DNA from: Parabacteroides sp. PF5-6
Lineage (GTDB): Bacteria > Bacteroidota > Bacteroidia > Bacteroidales > Tannerellaceae
Length of the DNA stretch: 64,000 nucleotides
Direction: 5' to 3'
Assembly: GCF_029504695.1 (NCBI RefSeq)
Contig: NZ_JAQFIN010000001.1
Span: 248,001 to 312,000, forward strand
The position numbers and the translations under genes were made by a program. The notes below the pieces were generated by a model. The model did not search any database. It was not told the origin of the DNA and was given only the letters and a program-made list of their open reading frames with translations. The stretch's first letter is position 1, and every line of letters starts with the position of its first letter. Shown here piece by piece: positions 1-7,658 of the stretch.

Positions 1-277
1 CTTTCTTTATGCCTCCCCCCGTATCGAGCAGGTAATCCCGTTCGTCGGAGATATCGATATGTACGCCGAAGTTGTTGTTTGCCGCCAGGAAATCAATAAT
101 CTGCTGGCCTTCGTGATGAATATTGATAACCAGCTGATCGAAACCCGCATCTTTCAGTTTCAGGATGATATGTTCCAGCATCGGTCTTCCGCCAATGGGG
201 ATCAAAGCTTTTGGGGTGTTGTCGGTTAGGGGCTTGAGTCGTGTTCCCATGCCCGCTGCGAAAATCATTGCTTTCAT
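1..277 (-). CDS. Sugar-1-phosphate nucleotidyltransferase, MurU-like (3' part missing)
   Basis: Belongs to the NTP-transferase family that joins a nucleotide to a sugar 1-phosphate. The minus strand begins MKAMIFAAGMGTRLKPL, giving the G-x-G-T-R-L-x-P nucleotide-binding signature at residues 9-16, followed by PKALIPIGG with the conserved Lys. About 92 residues are present and the gene runs off the left edge. The ATG overlaps the stop of the upstream kinase gene (ATGA), so the two are translationally coupled. AmgK (MurNAc/GlcNAc anomeric kinase) and MurU (MurNAc-1-P uridylyltransferase) are a known cell-wall recycling pair, so MurU is the favoured role. A mannose-1-P or glucose-1-P enzyme cannot be excluded from the N-terminus alone. 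Confidence 0.8.
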   Translation of the reverse strand, partial: MKAMIFAAGMGTRLKPLTDNTPKALIPIGGRPMLEHIILKLKDAGFDQLVINIHHEGQQIIDFLAANNNFGVHIDISDERDYLLDTGGGIKK

Positions 278-1704
278 AGAGATGAATCGAATTGTTGTTC
301 TATATTCTGTTCGCGGTGGACTAAATCTATTTTAATACCGAACTTCTGGTTCAGGTGTTCGGCCAGGCGTTGTGCGGAGTAGACGGACCGATGTTGTCCG
401 CCGGTGCATCCGAAGCAAACCATAAGGTTCGAAAAGCCCCGGTCGATATAGCGTCTGACCGAAGAGTCGACGATCGTATAAATATGATTCAGAAACTCGG
501 TGATCTCTCCGTCTTCTTCGAGGAAATGGATGACCGGTTCGTCCAGTCCGGTGAAATGGTTATACCGTTCGTACTTACCCGGGTTGTTGATCGCCCGGCA
601 ATCGAAGACAAAGCCACCGCCATTGCCGCTGGGATCGTTGGGGATGCCTTTCTTATAGGCGAAGCTCATGACTTTCACCTCCAGTGTACGTTTCTTGATG
701 TCGTCGGAGAATTGTTTCAGCCCGACCAGTTCGCGCAGTACCCGGTACAAATAGGGATATTCCGGGTAGTCCTCGCGCAACAGTTGGCGCAGGTTGTCAA
801 TCGCAAAAGGAACACTCTGGATAAAGTGCGGCTTCTTCTCGAAATACCCCCGGAAGCCGTAAGCTCCCAATACCTGGAGGGTGCGGAAGAGGACGAAATG
901 GCGCAGTTGCCCGGTGAAGTCATCCCGGTCGACAGTCGTATATTGCGAAAGCGAGTCCATGTAGACATTCAAGAGCTCGTTGCGCAGCCCTTCGGGGTAA
1001 TTGGCTTTTGCCTGCCACAGGAAAGAGGCGATATCGTAGTACACCGGTCCCTTCCTTCCGCCTTGGAAATCAATAAACCAGGGCGCGTTGTCGCGGATCA
1101 TGACGTTGCGCGACTGGAAGTCGCGATACATGAAGGTATGCGTCTTGTCGCGCAGCAATACCTCGCACATCTTCCGGAAATCATCTTCCAACCGGTCTTC
1201 CTGAAACTCCATACCGGTGGCTTTCAGGAAGCAATACTTGAAATAGTTCAGATCCCAGAGGATCGAACGCTCGTTGAACGACGGCTGGGGGTAACATTGA
1301 TTGAAGTCGAGCCCTTCGGCACCTTTGAATTGGATTGTGGGTAATAAGGATATGGTCTTATGCAACAGGGAACGCTCGTTTTCATCGAACACACAGCTCT
1401 TGCGTCCTTTCTCTATGGCGTCGAATAAGAGCAGATCTCCCAGATCTTCCTGGATGTAGTAGAGAAAGTCCTCGGACCATCCGTACACTTTGGGGACAGG
1501 AATGCCTTTCTGCCCGAAATGAGATGCCATATACAGGAATGCTTTGTTCTCTTCCTGTGATGTTCCGCTGACGCCAACGACATGGGGCGAACCGGACAGC
1601 CTGAAGTAGCGCCGGTTTGAACCCGAAGAAGGCAGTTCTGTAATATCTGTAGCGGAAGATCCGAATAGCTGAGAGTATAGTCTATGCAGTTCTTCAGTGA
1701 CCAT
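274..1704 (-). CDS. AmgK-like sugar kinase fused to a RapZ C-terminal domain
   Basis: Residues ~1-325 are an aminoglycoside-phosphotransferase-type kinase: MYRDFQSRNVM at 192-202 holds the catalytic Asp195 and Asn200, and WFIDFQGG at 209-216 the metal-binding Asp212. This motif set fits AmgK, which phosphorylates MurNAc/GlcNAc at the anomeric carbon. Residues ~341-466 are a RapZ C-terminal domain, with CFGCTGGQHRSV at 430-441. In enterobacterial RapZ that domain senses glucosamine-6-phosphate and binds RNA. The RapZ N-terminal P-loop kinase domain is absent and replaced by the APH-type kinase. The gene overlaps the MurU-like gene by 4 nt. A role in peptidoglycan sugar recycling is inferred from the family and the neighbour. 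Confidence 0.85.
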   Translation of the reverse strand: MVTEELHRLYSQLFGSSATDITELPSSGSNRRYFRLSGSPHVVGVSGTSQEENKAFLYMASHFGQKGIPVPKVYGWSEDFLYYIQEDLGDLLLFDAIEKGRKSCVFDENERSLLHKTISLLPTIQFKGAEGLDFNQCYPQPSFNERSILWDLNYFKYCFLKATGMEFQEDRLEDDFRKMCEVLLRDKTHTFMYRDFQSRNVMIRDNAPWFIDFQGGRKGPVYYDIASFLWQAKANYPEGLRNELLNVYMDSLSQYTTVDRDDFTGQLRHFVLFRTLQVLGAYGFRGYFEKKPHFIQSVPFAIDNLRQLLREDYPEYPYLYRVLRELVGLKQFSDDIKKRTLEVKVMSFAYKKGIPNDPSGNGGGFVFDCRAINNPGKYERYNHFTGLDEPVIHFLEEDGEITEFLNHIYTIVDSSVRRYIDRGFSNLMVCFGCTGGQHRSVYSAQRLAEHLNQKFGIKIDLVHREQNIEQQFDSSL

Positions 1705-1788
1705 TTGTTTTTGTGCTTTAAGGCTACTAAGATAAGGCTTTTCTTTACAAAGAAAAAGGAAGCTGTACCCAAATTAACTTAAACGCAG

Positions 1789-1848
1789 CGACGCGAAAGC
1801 GCAGAGTCTTTATTATCAATCATAAAGGAACTCCGCGCTTCCGCGTCG
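1789..1848 (-). terminator. Inverted repeat downstream of gdhA
   Basis: Arms 1789-1807 and 1830-1848 (19 bp, two mismatches) enclose a 22-nt AT-rich loop just past the gdhA stop. There is no long T-run, so it may be an RNA 3'-end stabiliser rather than a strict intrinsic terminator. Confidence 0.5.
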
Positions 1849-1869
1849 TGATGTTTATCTTGTGCGGGC

Positions 1870-3204
1870 TTAGAGAATACCCTGAGCCATCATGGCTTTG
1901 GATACTTTCATGAATCCGGCGATGTTGGCGCCTTTCACATAGTTGACGAAGCCGTCGGGTTGTGTCCCGTATTTGGTGCATTGCGTGTGGATAGACTTCA
2001 TGATGCTATGCAACTTCTCATCCACTTCTTCGCGTGTCCAGTTGAGCTTCATCGCATTCTGTGTCATCTCCAGGCCGGAAGTGGCTACGCCTCCCGCGTT
2101 TGCCGCTTTACCCGGCGCGTACAGGATCTTTGCTTCCAGGAATGCATCGATGGCTTCCGGAGTAGAAGGCATATTGGCTCCTTCGGAAACAGCGATACAG
2201 CCGTTGGCCAACAGCGTGCGGGCGTCTTCGCCTGTCAGCTCGTTCTGCGTGGCGCTTGGCAGGGCGATATCACATTTCTCTGCCCAGGGGCGGGCGCCTT
2301 GTACGTACTTGCATCCGTACTGCTCGGCGTATTCCCGGATACGGCCGCGGTACAGGTTCTTCAACTCCATCACATACGCCAATTTCTCACTGTCGATACC
2401 CTCCGGATCGTAGATGTAGCCGTCGGAGTCGGAGAGAGTCACTACTTTGGCTCCCAGTTCGATCAGTTTCTCTACCGTATATTGGGCTACGTTACCCGAG
2501 CCGGAGACCGTAACCGTTTTGCCTTTGATATCGATATCGCGTGTTTTCAGCATTTCCTGCAGGAAGTACACATTGCCATAGCCCGTTGCTTCCGGACGAA
2601 TCAGCGAACCACCGAATTCAATGCCTTTACCCGTGAAGGTGCCGGTATTCTCACGCGCCATCTTCTTGTACATACCATACATATAAGCGACTTCACGGCC
2701 ACCCACGCCGATATCTCCGGCCGGAACATCCGTGTCGGGCCCGATATGGTGCCACAATTCCATCATCAATGCCTGGCAGAAACGCATGATCTCTGCATTT
2801 GATTTCCCTTTCGGATTGAAATCGGAACCGCCTTTGCCTCCACCCATCGGCAAGGTGGTCAGAGAGTTCTTGAAGGTTTGCTCGAAAGCAAGGAATTTCA
2901 GAATGGATTGGTTTACGGAAGCATGGAAACGCATTCCCCCTTTGTACGGCCCGATCGCGTTATTGTGCTGGATGCGATAAGCCATGTTGGTATGCACATT
3001 GCCTTTGTCGTCGGTCCAGGATACGCGGAACGAAAAGATACGGTCTGGAATACAAAGGCGTTCGATCAGGTTGTTTTTCTCAAATTCGGGGTGCTCGTTG
3101 TAAACTTCTTCGATAGATTCTAATACTTCTGCTACCGCCTGATGATACTCAGGTTCATTGGGAAACCTTCTTTTCAGGTTCTCTAAAACTTCTTTTGCCT
3201 TCAT
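1870..3204 (-). CDS. gdhA: NADP-specific glutamate dehydrogenase
   Basis: Catalyses reversible reductive amination of 2-oxoglutarate to glutamate in the cytoplasm, the main ammonium-assimilation route in many gut Bacteroidales. The 444 residues match the usual length of hexameric class I enzymes. Visible are PYKGGMRFH at 86-94 (substrate site), the catalytic GGGKGGSDF at 121-129, PAGDIGVGGREV, and a Rossmann GSGNVAQ motif near 240. It is a single-gene unit with its own promoter at 3255-3285 and an inverted repeat downstream. Specificity for NADP is inferred from family resemblance. Confidence 0.96.
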   Translation of the reverse strand: MKAKEVLENLKRRFPNEPEYHQAVAEVLESIEEVYNEHPEFEKNNLIERLCIPDRIFSFRVSWTDDKGNVHTNMAYRIQHNNAIGPYKGGMRFHASVNQSILKFLAFEQTFKNSLTTLPMGGGKGGSDFNPKGKSNAEIMRFCQALMMELWHHIGPDTDVPAGDIGVGGREVAYMYGMYKKMARENTGTFTGKGIEFGGSLIRPEATGYGNVYFLQEMLKTRDIDIKGKTVTVSGSGNVAQYTVEKLIELGAKVVTLSDSDGYIYDPEGIDSEKLAYVMELKNLYRGRIREYAEQYGCKYVQGARPWAEKCDIALPSATQNELTGEDARTLLANGCIAVSEGANMPSTPEAIDAFLEAKILYAPGKAANAGGVATSGLEMTQNAMKLNWTREEVDEKLHSIMKSIHTQCTKYGTQPDGFVNYVKGANIAGFMKVSKAMMAQGIL

Positions 3205-3254
3205 GATTGTAATTTAGAATGTTATACCTAATACTTCGGTCTGGAAAGACGATG

Positions 3255-3285
3255 CAAAGGTAAGTATTCTTTCGGTTCTTCCAAA
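3255..3285 (-). promoter_or_regulatory. Bacteroidetes-type promoter of gdhA
   Basis: On the minus strand TACCTTTG (3255-3262) matches the -7 consensus TAnnTTTG. TTTG (3282-3285) lies 19 nt upstream as -33 element. The start codon is at 3204. Confidence 0.75.
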
Positions 3286-3354
3286 GAAATGTAAGCAAAA
3301 ATGAAAAATAAATATCATTTAGTTATAAAAAGAGGCGAAAAATAGCAAAAGGAG

Positions 3355-3531
3355 TTAGTCTTGGTTTCTTCTGTTCTTGTAGAGCGGAACGAACACAATG
3401 ACAGCGGAGGCTACCAGGACGAATAATGTATAAAAGGTGATTTCACTGTATGCAAGCAGCATGTAGCACAATGTTCCCCAGAGGAGGATAATGCATACGG
3501 CTTGACTATTTGATATTTTTCTGCGTGCCAT
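3355..3531 (-). CDS. Small membrane protein, unknown function
   Basis: A 58-residue frame beginning MARRKISNSQAV. It has two hydrophobic stretches (residues ~11-27 and ~31-50) separated by a short polar turn, and a basic C-terminus (YKNRRNQD), giving a two-helix hairpin with both ends probably cytoplasmic. It lies 18 nt upstream of nothing else on this strand but follows the DUF2007 gene by 18 nt, so the two are probably cotranscribed. I do not recognise a family. Third-position composition and operon spacing support it being real. Confidence 0.55.
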   Translation of the reverse strand: MARRKISNSQAVCIILLWGTLCYMLLAYSEITFYTLFVLVASAVIVFVPLYKNRRNQD

Positions 3532-3549
3532 AGTTTCTTTTTGTCAGTT

Positions 3550-3936
3550 TTATTCGAAGAGTTTGGAGGCGTACACCAATACAGTCAGGCATACGGCAAT
3601 CAGGATAAAGAAGAATAAGATTTGTTTCTCCAACGGAAGATTCCGTAAGAAAGGGATATGCCGGGTCCAGTTGGAAACGGTTTGCACCTGATCGGGCAGT
3701 TCGTCTTCACCGGGGATCTCATAGCCGTTTGCTTCCATCACTTCCATGGCCCGTTTCACGTCGCTTTCCAATACTTCGACACGTGCCCCGCCCATATCCG
3801 CCAGTCCGGCGAATACCTGCGTGGTGTATTCGTTGTTTATATAGCAGTCTATTTCTTCCGATTGCAGTAAAGAGACAAGCATGCGCGCTTGATCAACTTT
3901 GGAAAACCGTGCGATCTCAACCATTCTCTCTTCCAT
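3550..3936 (-). CDS. DUF2007-domain protein with C-terminal membrane anchor
   Basis: 128 residues. The N-terminal ~75 residues (VEIARFSKVDQARMLVSLL ... YINNEYTTQVFAGLADMGGARVEVLESD) match the DUF2007 fold, a small ferredoxin-like domain annotated as putative signal-transducing protein. One transmembrane helix follows at ~104-124 (ILFFFILIAVCLTVLVYAS). The soluble domain therefore sits on the cytoplasmic face. The substrate or partner is unknown. It lies between the small membrane protein and the LuxR-type regulator, the latter 63 nt away. Confidence 0.8.
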   Translation of the reverse strand: MEERMVEIARFSKVDQARMLVSLLQSEEIDCYINNEYTTQVFAGLADMGGARVEVLESDVKRAMEVMEANGYEIPGEDELPDQVQTVSNWTRHIPFLRNLPLEKQILFFFILIAVCLTVLVYASKLFE

Positions 3937-3999
3937 AGGAATTTGTATTAGGAGTTATGCAAAGAAAGTCGTTTTTGGGGAGACTGACAAGGGAAAAGC

Positions 4000-4581
4000 T
4001 TATAGTTTTATCTCATCGCCGGAGATGATGCCGTTCATGATGGCGTAGAAAGTCAGGCCCGAGACGGTTTTGATTGCCAGTTTGGCGGTGATATTCTTCC
4101 GGTGGGTGAGTACGGTGTTGAGGCTGATATTGAGTCTGTCGGCGATTTCTTTATTGGTTATTCCTTTCACGATCAGTTGCAAGACGTCCGTTTCACGCTG
4201 GGAGAGCTCTTTGTTGTTCTCGCCGGGCAGATTGAACGTGTTCTCCTGGGCGAAAAGCAACTGCAATTGTTCGATAATCGTTTCCGGCGAAGCATCCGGA
4301 TACAGATAAAGGCCGTTATTCGCCGGGCAGGAGGGGTTGGGGGTAGGGGTGAGCACGATCGTTTTGTTTTTACGCGGCAGAAAGAAGTCGGCGTACAAGA
4401 CAAAGTTATCCGCTGAGGTGAAGTAATAATCAAAGGTGTCGGTATTTTCTTTGTTCAGGCGGGCAAAGCAATCACAAAGCGTGATCTCCACCGGGGGGAA
4501 GTAGTCCGTCAGGATATGCTGCAATCCGAAACTTTGCAACGTGTCGGATAAGATAATGACTATTCGGCGGGGATGCGGCAT
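4000..4581 (-). CDS. LuxR-type (GerE) transcriptional regulator
   Basis: 193 residues. Residues ~127-188 are a LuxR/GerE helix-turn-helix: LSQRETDVLQLIVKGITNK, then EIADRLNISLNTVLTHRKNI. The N-terminal ~120 residues (IVIILSDTLQSFGLQHILTD) resemble a response-regulator receiver in layout but lack a convincing phospho-acceptor Asp pattern, so phosphorylation is doubtful. The start lies one base past the stop of the RIC-like gene, indicating tight coupling. It is last in a minus-strand run of close genes that includes the Tat-exported sugar enzymes, so it may regulate them or report redox or iron state sensed by its partner. That role is inference. Confidence 0.85.
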   Translation of the reverse strand: MPHPRRIVIILSDTLQSFGLQHILTDYFPPVEITLCDCFARLNKENTDTFDYYFTSADNFVLYADFFLPRKNKTIVLTPTPNPSCPANNGLYLYPDASPETIIEQLQLLFAQENTFNLPGENNKELSQRETDVLQLIVKGITNKEIADRLNISLNTVLTHRKNITAKLAIKTVSGLTFYAIMNGIISGDEIKL

Positions 4582-4582
4582 C

Positions 4583-5287
4583 TTATCGGTTTAATTTTTC
4601 CATCGCGGCAACCATAGGAAGCAAGATCCGGTAACGGATCCGGTTGTGTTGGCGGATATCTTTCTCCAGACTGCTGATCGCGAAGATTACGGCATAACAT
4701 AAGTTCTCGTCGTACTCTCCCGACAGGTGTTTGATCATAATGCCTTTCAGGTCGGACAACAAAGCTTCGATCGTGTCTTCTTCGTTCTCTTCGTTTTTCA
4801 GATTTAATTCTTTTTCGGTGGTTGGGTAGGAGTCCAGTTTCTCACTCAATGCCAGGCAATAGGGAAACCCACTTTCTTCATCCTTCCGGATACGGGCGGT
4901 CAGTTCTTCTTTGAACGAAGAGAAAAACTTCCCGATCAGGCTGAGGCTATGATTGCCGGGTGTGCTTTTGGAAATAAACAGACCCAGGTGGCGTTCGATA
5001 TTGGGCAGTTGCGAACGGAGGTAATACTGATTGGTCTGGGTCAGGTAATCGATGATCTGCGAAGTGTGGAAAGTCTGCAACTTCTTCTCCGGAAAATACT
5101 CTTCGTTGAGGAAGGTATTAATCACCGTCAATACGAAGTCCGTATCCAGCGCATGGGCATCACAAATCGTTCTGACCGTTCGGTCGCCCAAACCCAGGCG
5201 GATGCCGAACCGGTTAAGAACAGGAATGAGTGAGGGGTATTCTTCCACCACCTCACTCATCTGTATATTAGGATATACTAATGGCAT
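4583..5287 (-). CDS. RIC/YtfE-like protein with degenerate metal site
   Basis: 234 residues. The N-terminal ~60 (VEEYPSLIPVLNRFGIRLGLG) match the DUF542/ScdA domain of repair-of-iron-centres proteins, but the usual Cys-Cys of that domain is missing. The remainder follows the hemerythrin-like layout (IIDYLTQTNQYYLRSQLPNI near 95-115; final helix RQHNRIRYRILLPM). Most positions that carry di-iron His/Glu ligands in YtfE appear replaced; only the His of the last helix is clearly kept. The fold assignment is from pattern resemblance. It may be a sensory relative that lost iron. Gaps are 4 nt to the upstream sugar enzyme and 1 nt to the LuxR gene. Confidence 0.65.
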   Translation of the reverse strand: MPLVYPNIQMSEVVEEYPSLIPVLNRFGIRLGLGDRTVRTICDAHALDTDFVLTVINTFLNEEYFPEKKLQTFHTSQIIDYLTQTNQYYLRSQLPNIERHLGLFISKSTPGNHSLSLIGKFFSSFKEELTARIRKDEESGFPYCLALSEKLDSYPTTEKELNLKNEENEEDTIEALLSDLKGIMIKHLSGEYDENLCYAVIFAISSLEKDIRQHNRIRYRILLPMVAAMEKLNR

Positions 5288-5291
5288 TTGA

Positions 5292-6224
5292 TCAAGCTTC
5301 TTCCCATTGTTTACGTATCAGCTCGACAGCGGCAGGAAGCACAATGTTGCGATCTCCCTGACAGCCACATTCAAAGCTGACGTATTTGTTGTAACCAAGC
5401 ATCTTCAAGCCTTTGAATCCGTTCACATAGTTATCGGCTTCCCCGTCTTCGCCCGGCATACTGCGGCGTTTACGGCTGGCGATATGTACGTGTTGCAGGT
5501 ATTCTTTGCCGGCTGAAAGGAAAGCGCCCATATCACAGGTCTCTTCCCAGGTCATGTGCCAGAAGTCGCCCATACATTTCACACCCGGATTGTTGATATC
5601 CCGGCAGATCGATGCGGCATCAGCTACCTGACGCATATAGAACGCTTCTTTCCGGTTCAGCGGTTCAAAGATCACGGTCGTACCGTGTTCAACGGCGAAC
5701 GTACCCATTTCGTTGAACTGTTCACAAAGGAAATCGCGTGTCTCCTGGGTGTGAGGCATAACCGGTTCCTGGCGATTGAAAGCCGGAACGATGATCACAC
5801 CGGTAGAACCCAGCTCACCGGCGGCGGCCATGATCTCTTTCATCGTATCCATGCATTGCTTACGAATGGCAGGATCGGTAGAAAGGATGAATCCCTGGAA
5901 GCCGGCGCAGATCGCACTCAGCTTGATGTTACGTCCGTTCAGCGCGTCTTTGATCTCTTTCACCCGGCCGGCCAATCCGCGACCTCCCGGTTCGAAACCG
6001 ACAACACCCAGCTTTTCCATATAGTCGAACTTCTCATTCAGGTCTTTTCCCGGAGCTGTTCCTTCCTGGAAAGATATTTTCAGTTCGGCTTTACTGCAGC
6101 AATCGCCTCCGCAACAGGTTTTCTCCTGCGGGTGGGCGTTCGATGCCAAAGCTGTGCCTCCCACAGCCGCTAATGCAGCTGTGGAAAGACTTGCTCTTAA
6201 AAAGTTTCTTCTGTCAAGAGCCAT
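5292..6224 (-). CDS. Tat-exported TIM-barrel sugar isomerase/epimerase-like protein
   Basis: 310 residues in the xylose isomerase-like TIM-barrel family (hydroxypyruvate isomerase / sugar-phosphate epimerase type). The N-terminus MALDRRNFLRAS followed by an Ala-rich stretch is a twin-arginine signal, so the folded enzyme is exported. Probable metal ligands lie in VIFEPLNRKEAFY, VKCMGDFWHMTWE, HVHIAS and VSFECGCQGD. Just after the signal is an unusual CCGGDCC (Cys 37, 38, 42, 43). The gene follows the Gfo/Idh/MocA gene by 5 nt. Such pairs act on keto-sugars in oxidation-elimination glycoside cleavage; that role here is inferred from context. Confidence 0.85.
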   Translation of the reverse strand: MALDRRNFLRASLSTAALAAVGGTALASNAHPQEKTCCGGDCCSKAELKISFQEGTAPGKDLNEKFDYMEKLGVVGFEPGGRGLAGRVKEIKDALNGRNIKLSAICAGFQGFILSTDPAIRKQCMDTMKEIMAAAGELGSTGVIIVPAFNRQEPVMPHTQETRDFLCEQFNEMGTFAVEHGTTVIFEPLNRKEAFYMRQVADAASICRDINNPGVKCMGDFWHMTWEETCDMGAFLSAGKEYLQHVHIASRKRRSMPGEDGEADNYVNGFKGLKMLGYNKYVSFECGCQGDRNIVLPAAVELIRKQWEEA

Positions 6225-6229
6225 ATGTT

Positions 6230-7606
6230 TTATTTTTTAGGAACATATGCATTCCCCGGGATAGCCACGGTGAATCCACTCATGTCCATCTTGCCCAGGT
6301 TCAGGTCTGACGGCATATAATCTAATGTAGACGCAGTCATCTGATCCCAAGTTGTTTCTTTACCGGTATAAGCCGATTCACGTCCCATGATCGCCATCAT
6401 GTTCGGAATAGCGATTTCAGAAGCTTGTTCCAATGCTTTGTTCTGACGGATAGCGTTGATCCAGTTTACATGTTCCAATACATACGGATTGGTTTGTTTG
6501 TAAGTGGCTTTTTCTGCTTCGTGGTCGTATTTCCAAAGTACATTGCCTGCCAGGTCTTTGATCTCGTGGCCTGCGCTTGCCCATGAACCTTTGGTTCCCT
6601 GGATGAATTCGCTCACGTTATTCACACAACCGTCGATCTGACGACACATACTGTGCAGGTGGATACCGTTTTCCATCTTGAAGTCGATGCTGAAGTTGTC
6701 GTACTGGTCACCGGTCACACGGCGTTGACGCGAACCGAAACCTACGGCAGATACCGCTTTCAAGTTGCTGAACCAGGTAAATACGTCGATATTGTGTACG
6801 TGCTGTTCTACGATATGGTCGCCCGACAGCCATTTCCAGTTCACCCAGTCTTTGATCATCCATTCGCAGTCTGACCAAGCCGGCTGACGGTCACGATGCC
6901 ACAGCTTACCACCGTTCCACCATACTACACCACCGGTGATTTCACCGATCATACCTTCCATCACTTTCTTGAAACCTTCCACGTAAGAACGTTGGTGGTG
7001 ACGTTGCGTACCAGTGATTACACGCAGATTCTTAGCGGCAGCCTGTTTAGCGGTAGCCACGATCGTGCGATAACCAACGGGGTCAACACATACCGGTTTT
7101 TCCAGGAATGAATGTACTCCTTTTTCAGTAGCATATTGGAAATGGATCGGACGGAAGTTGGGAGGCGTTGCGATCAATACCACATCAATCCCACTGTCGA
7201 TTACTTTCTTATAGGCATCTAATCCCACAAAACGATGCGTTTCAGGAACATCAACGCCTTTGTCAGCTTTCAGTTTGTCTGCCAATTTGTCTACCTGCTC
7301 TTTGAATGTGTCGCCAATGGCAATGATAGTCACACCATTCGCTGCATTCAGGAAGTCGAACGCTGCACCTGAACCACGGCCACCGCAACCGATCACACCG
7401 GCTTTCAGTTCTTTACCGTCTGTTGCCAGGTCAGGCAATTCGGGGATGTAATACGTACCCGCTTCTCTTATAGGCTTCATAGCCGGTTCTTTTGATCCTC
7501 CGTCACAAGAGGTTAACACAGATGCTGCGCCACCGGTTCCGATCACGCCTAAAGCACCGGCTGCTGCCGAGCTTTTCAAAAAGGTTCTTCTACTTACTTT
7601 TTTCAT
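6230..7606 (-). CDS. Tat-exported Gfo/Idh/MocA-family oxidoreductase lipoprotein
   Basis: 458 residues. The signal MKKVSRRTFLKSS has the twin arginines, and SVLTSC at 29-34 forms a lipobox, so the mature protein is probably a Tat-exported lipoprotein at Cys34. The nucleotide-binding GVIGCGGRGSG is at 70-80 and the family EKP motif at 169-171 (FLEKPVCVDP). Members oxidise or rearrange sugars with tightly bound NAD(P). It sits in a run of minus-strand genes with the TIM-barrel enzyme downstream and the cytochrome-SUMF1 gene 52 nt upstream. The substrate cannot be read from sequence. A 3-keto-glycoside role is plausible because two DUF1080 proteins occur elsewhere in the window. Confidence 0.9.
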   Translation of the reverse strand: MKKVSRRTFLKSSAAAGALGVIGTGGAASVLTSCDGGSKEPAMKPIREAGTYYIPELPDLATDGKELKAGVIGCGGRGSGAAFDFLNAANGVTIIAIGDTFKEQVDKLADKLKADKGVDVPETHRFVGLDAYKKVIDSGIDVVLIATPPNFRPIHFQYATEKGVHSFLEKPVCVDPVGYRTIVATAKQAAAKNLRVITGTQRHHQRSYVEGFKKVMEGMIGEITGGVVWWNGGKLWHRDRQPAWSDCEWMIKDWVNWKWLSGDHIVEQHVHNIDVFTWFSNLKAVSAVGFGSRQRRVTGDQYDNFSIDFKMENGIHLHSMCRQIDGCVNNVSEFIQGTKGSWASAGHEIKDLAGNVLWKYDHEAEKATYKQTNPYVLEHVNWINAIRQNKALEQASEIAIPNMMAIMGRESAYTGKETTWDQMTASTLDYMPSDLNLGKMDMSGFTVAIPGNAYVPKK

Positions 7607-7658
7607 GATAACACTATATTAAAAAGATTATAAATGATGAATTATTAATTCTTAATTC

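Noticed and set aside
355-1344. 329-residue open frame on the plus strand
   Set aside because: Antisense to the kinase-RapZ gene, whose motifs and coupling are clear; the plus-strand product has no recognisable domain.
4000-4400. Response regulator with phosphorylated receiver domain
   Set aside because: The N-terminal half lacks a clear acidic pocket and phospho-acceptor Asp, so only the LuxR-type HTH is called.
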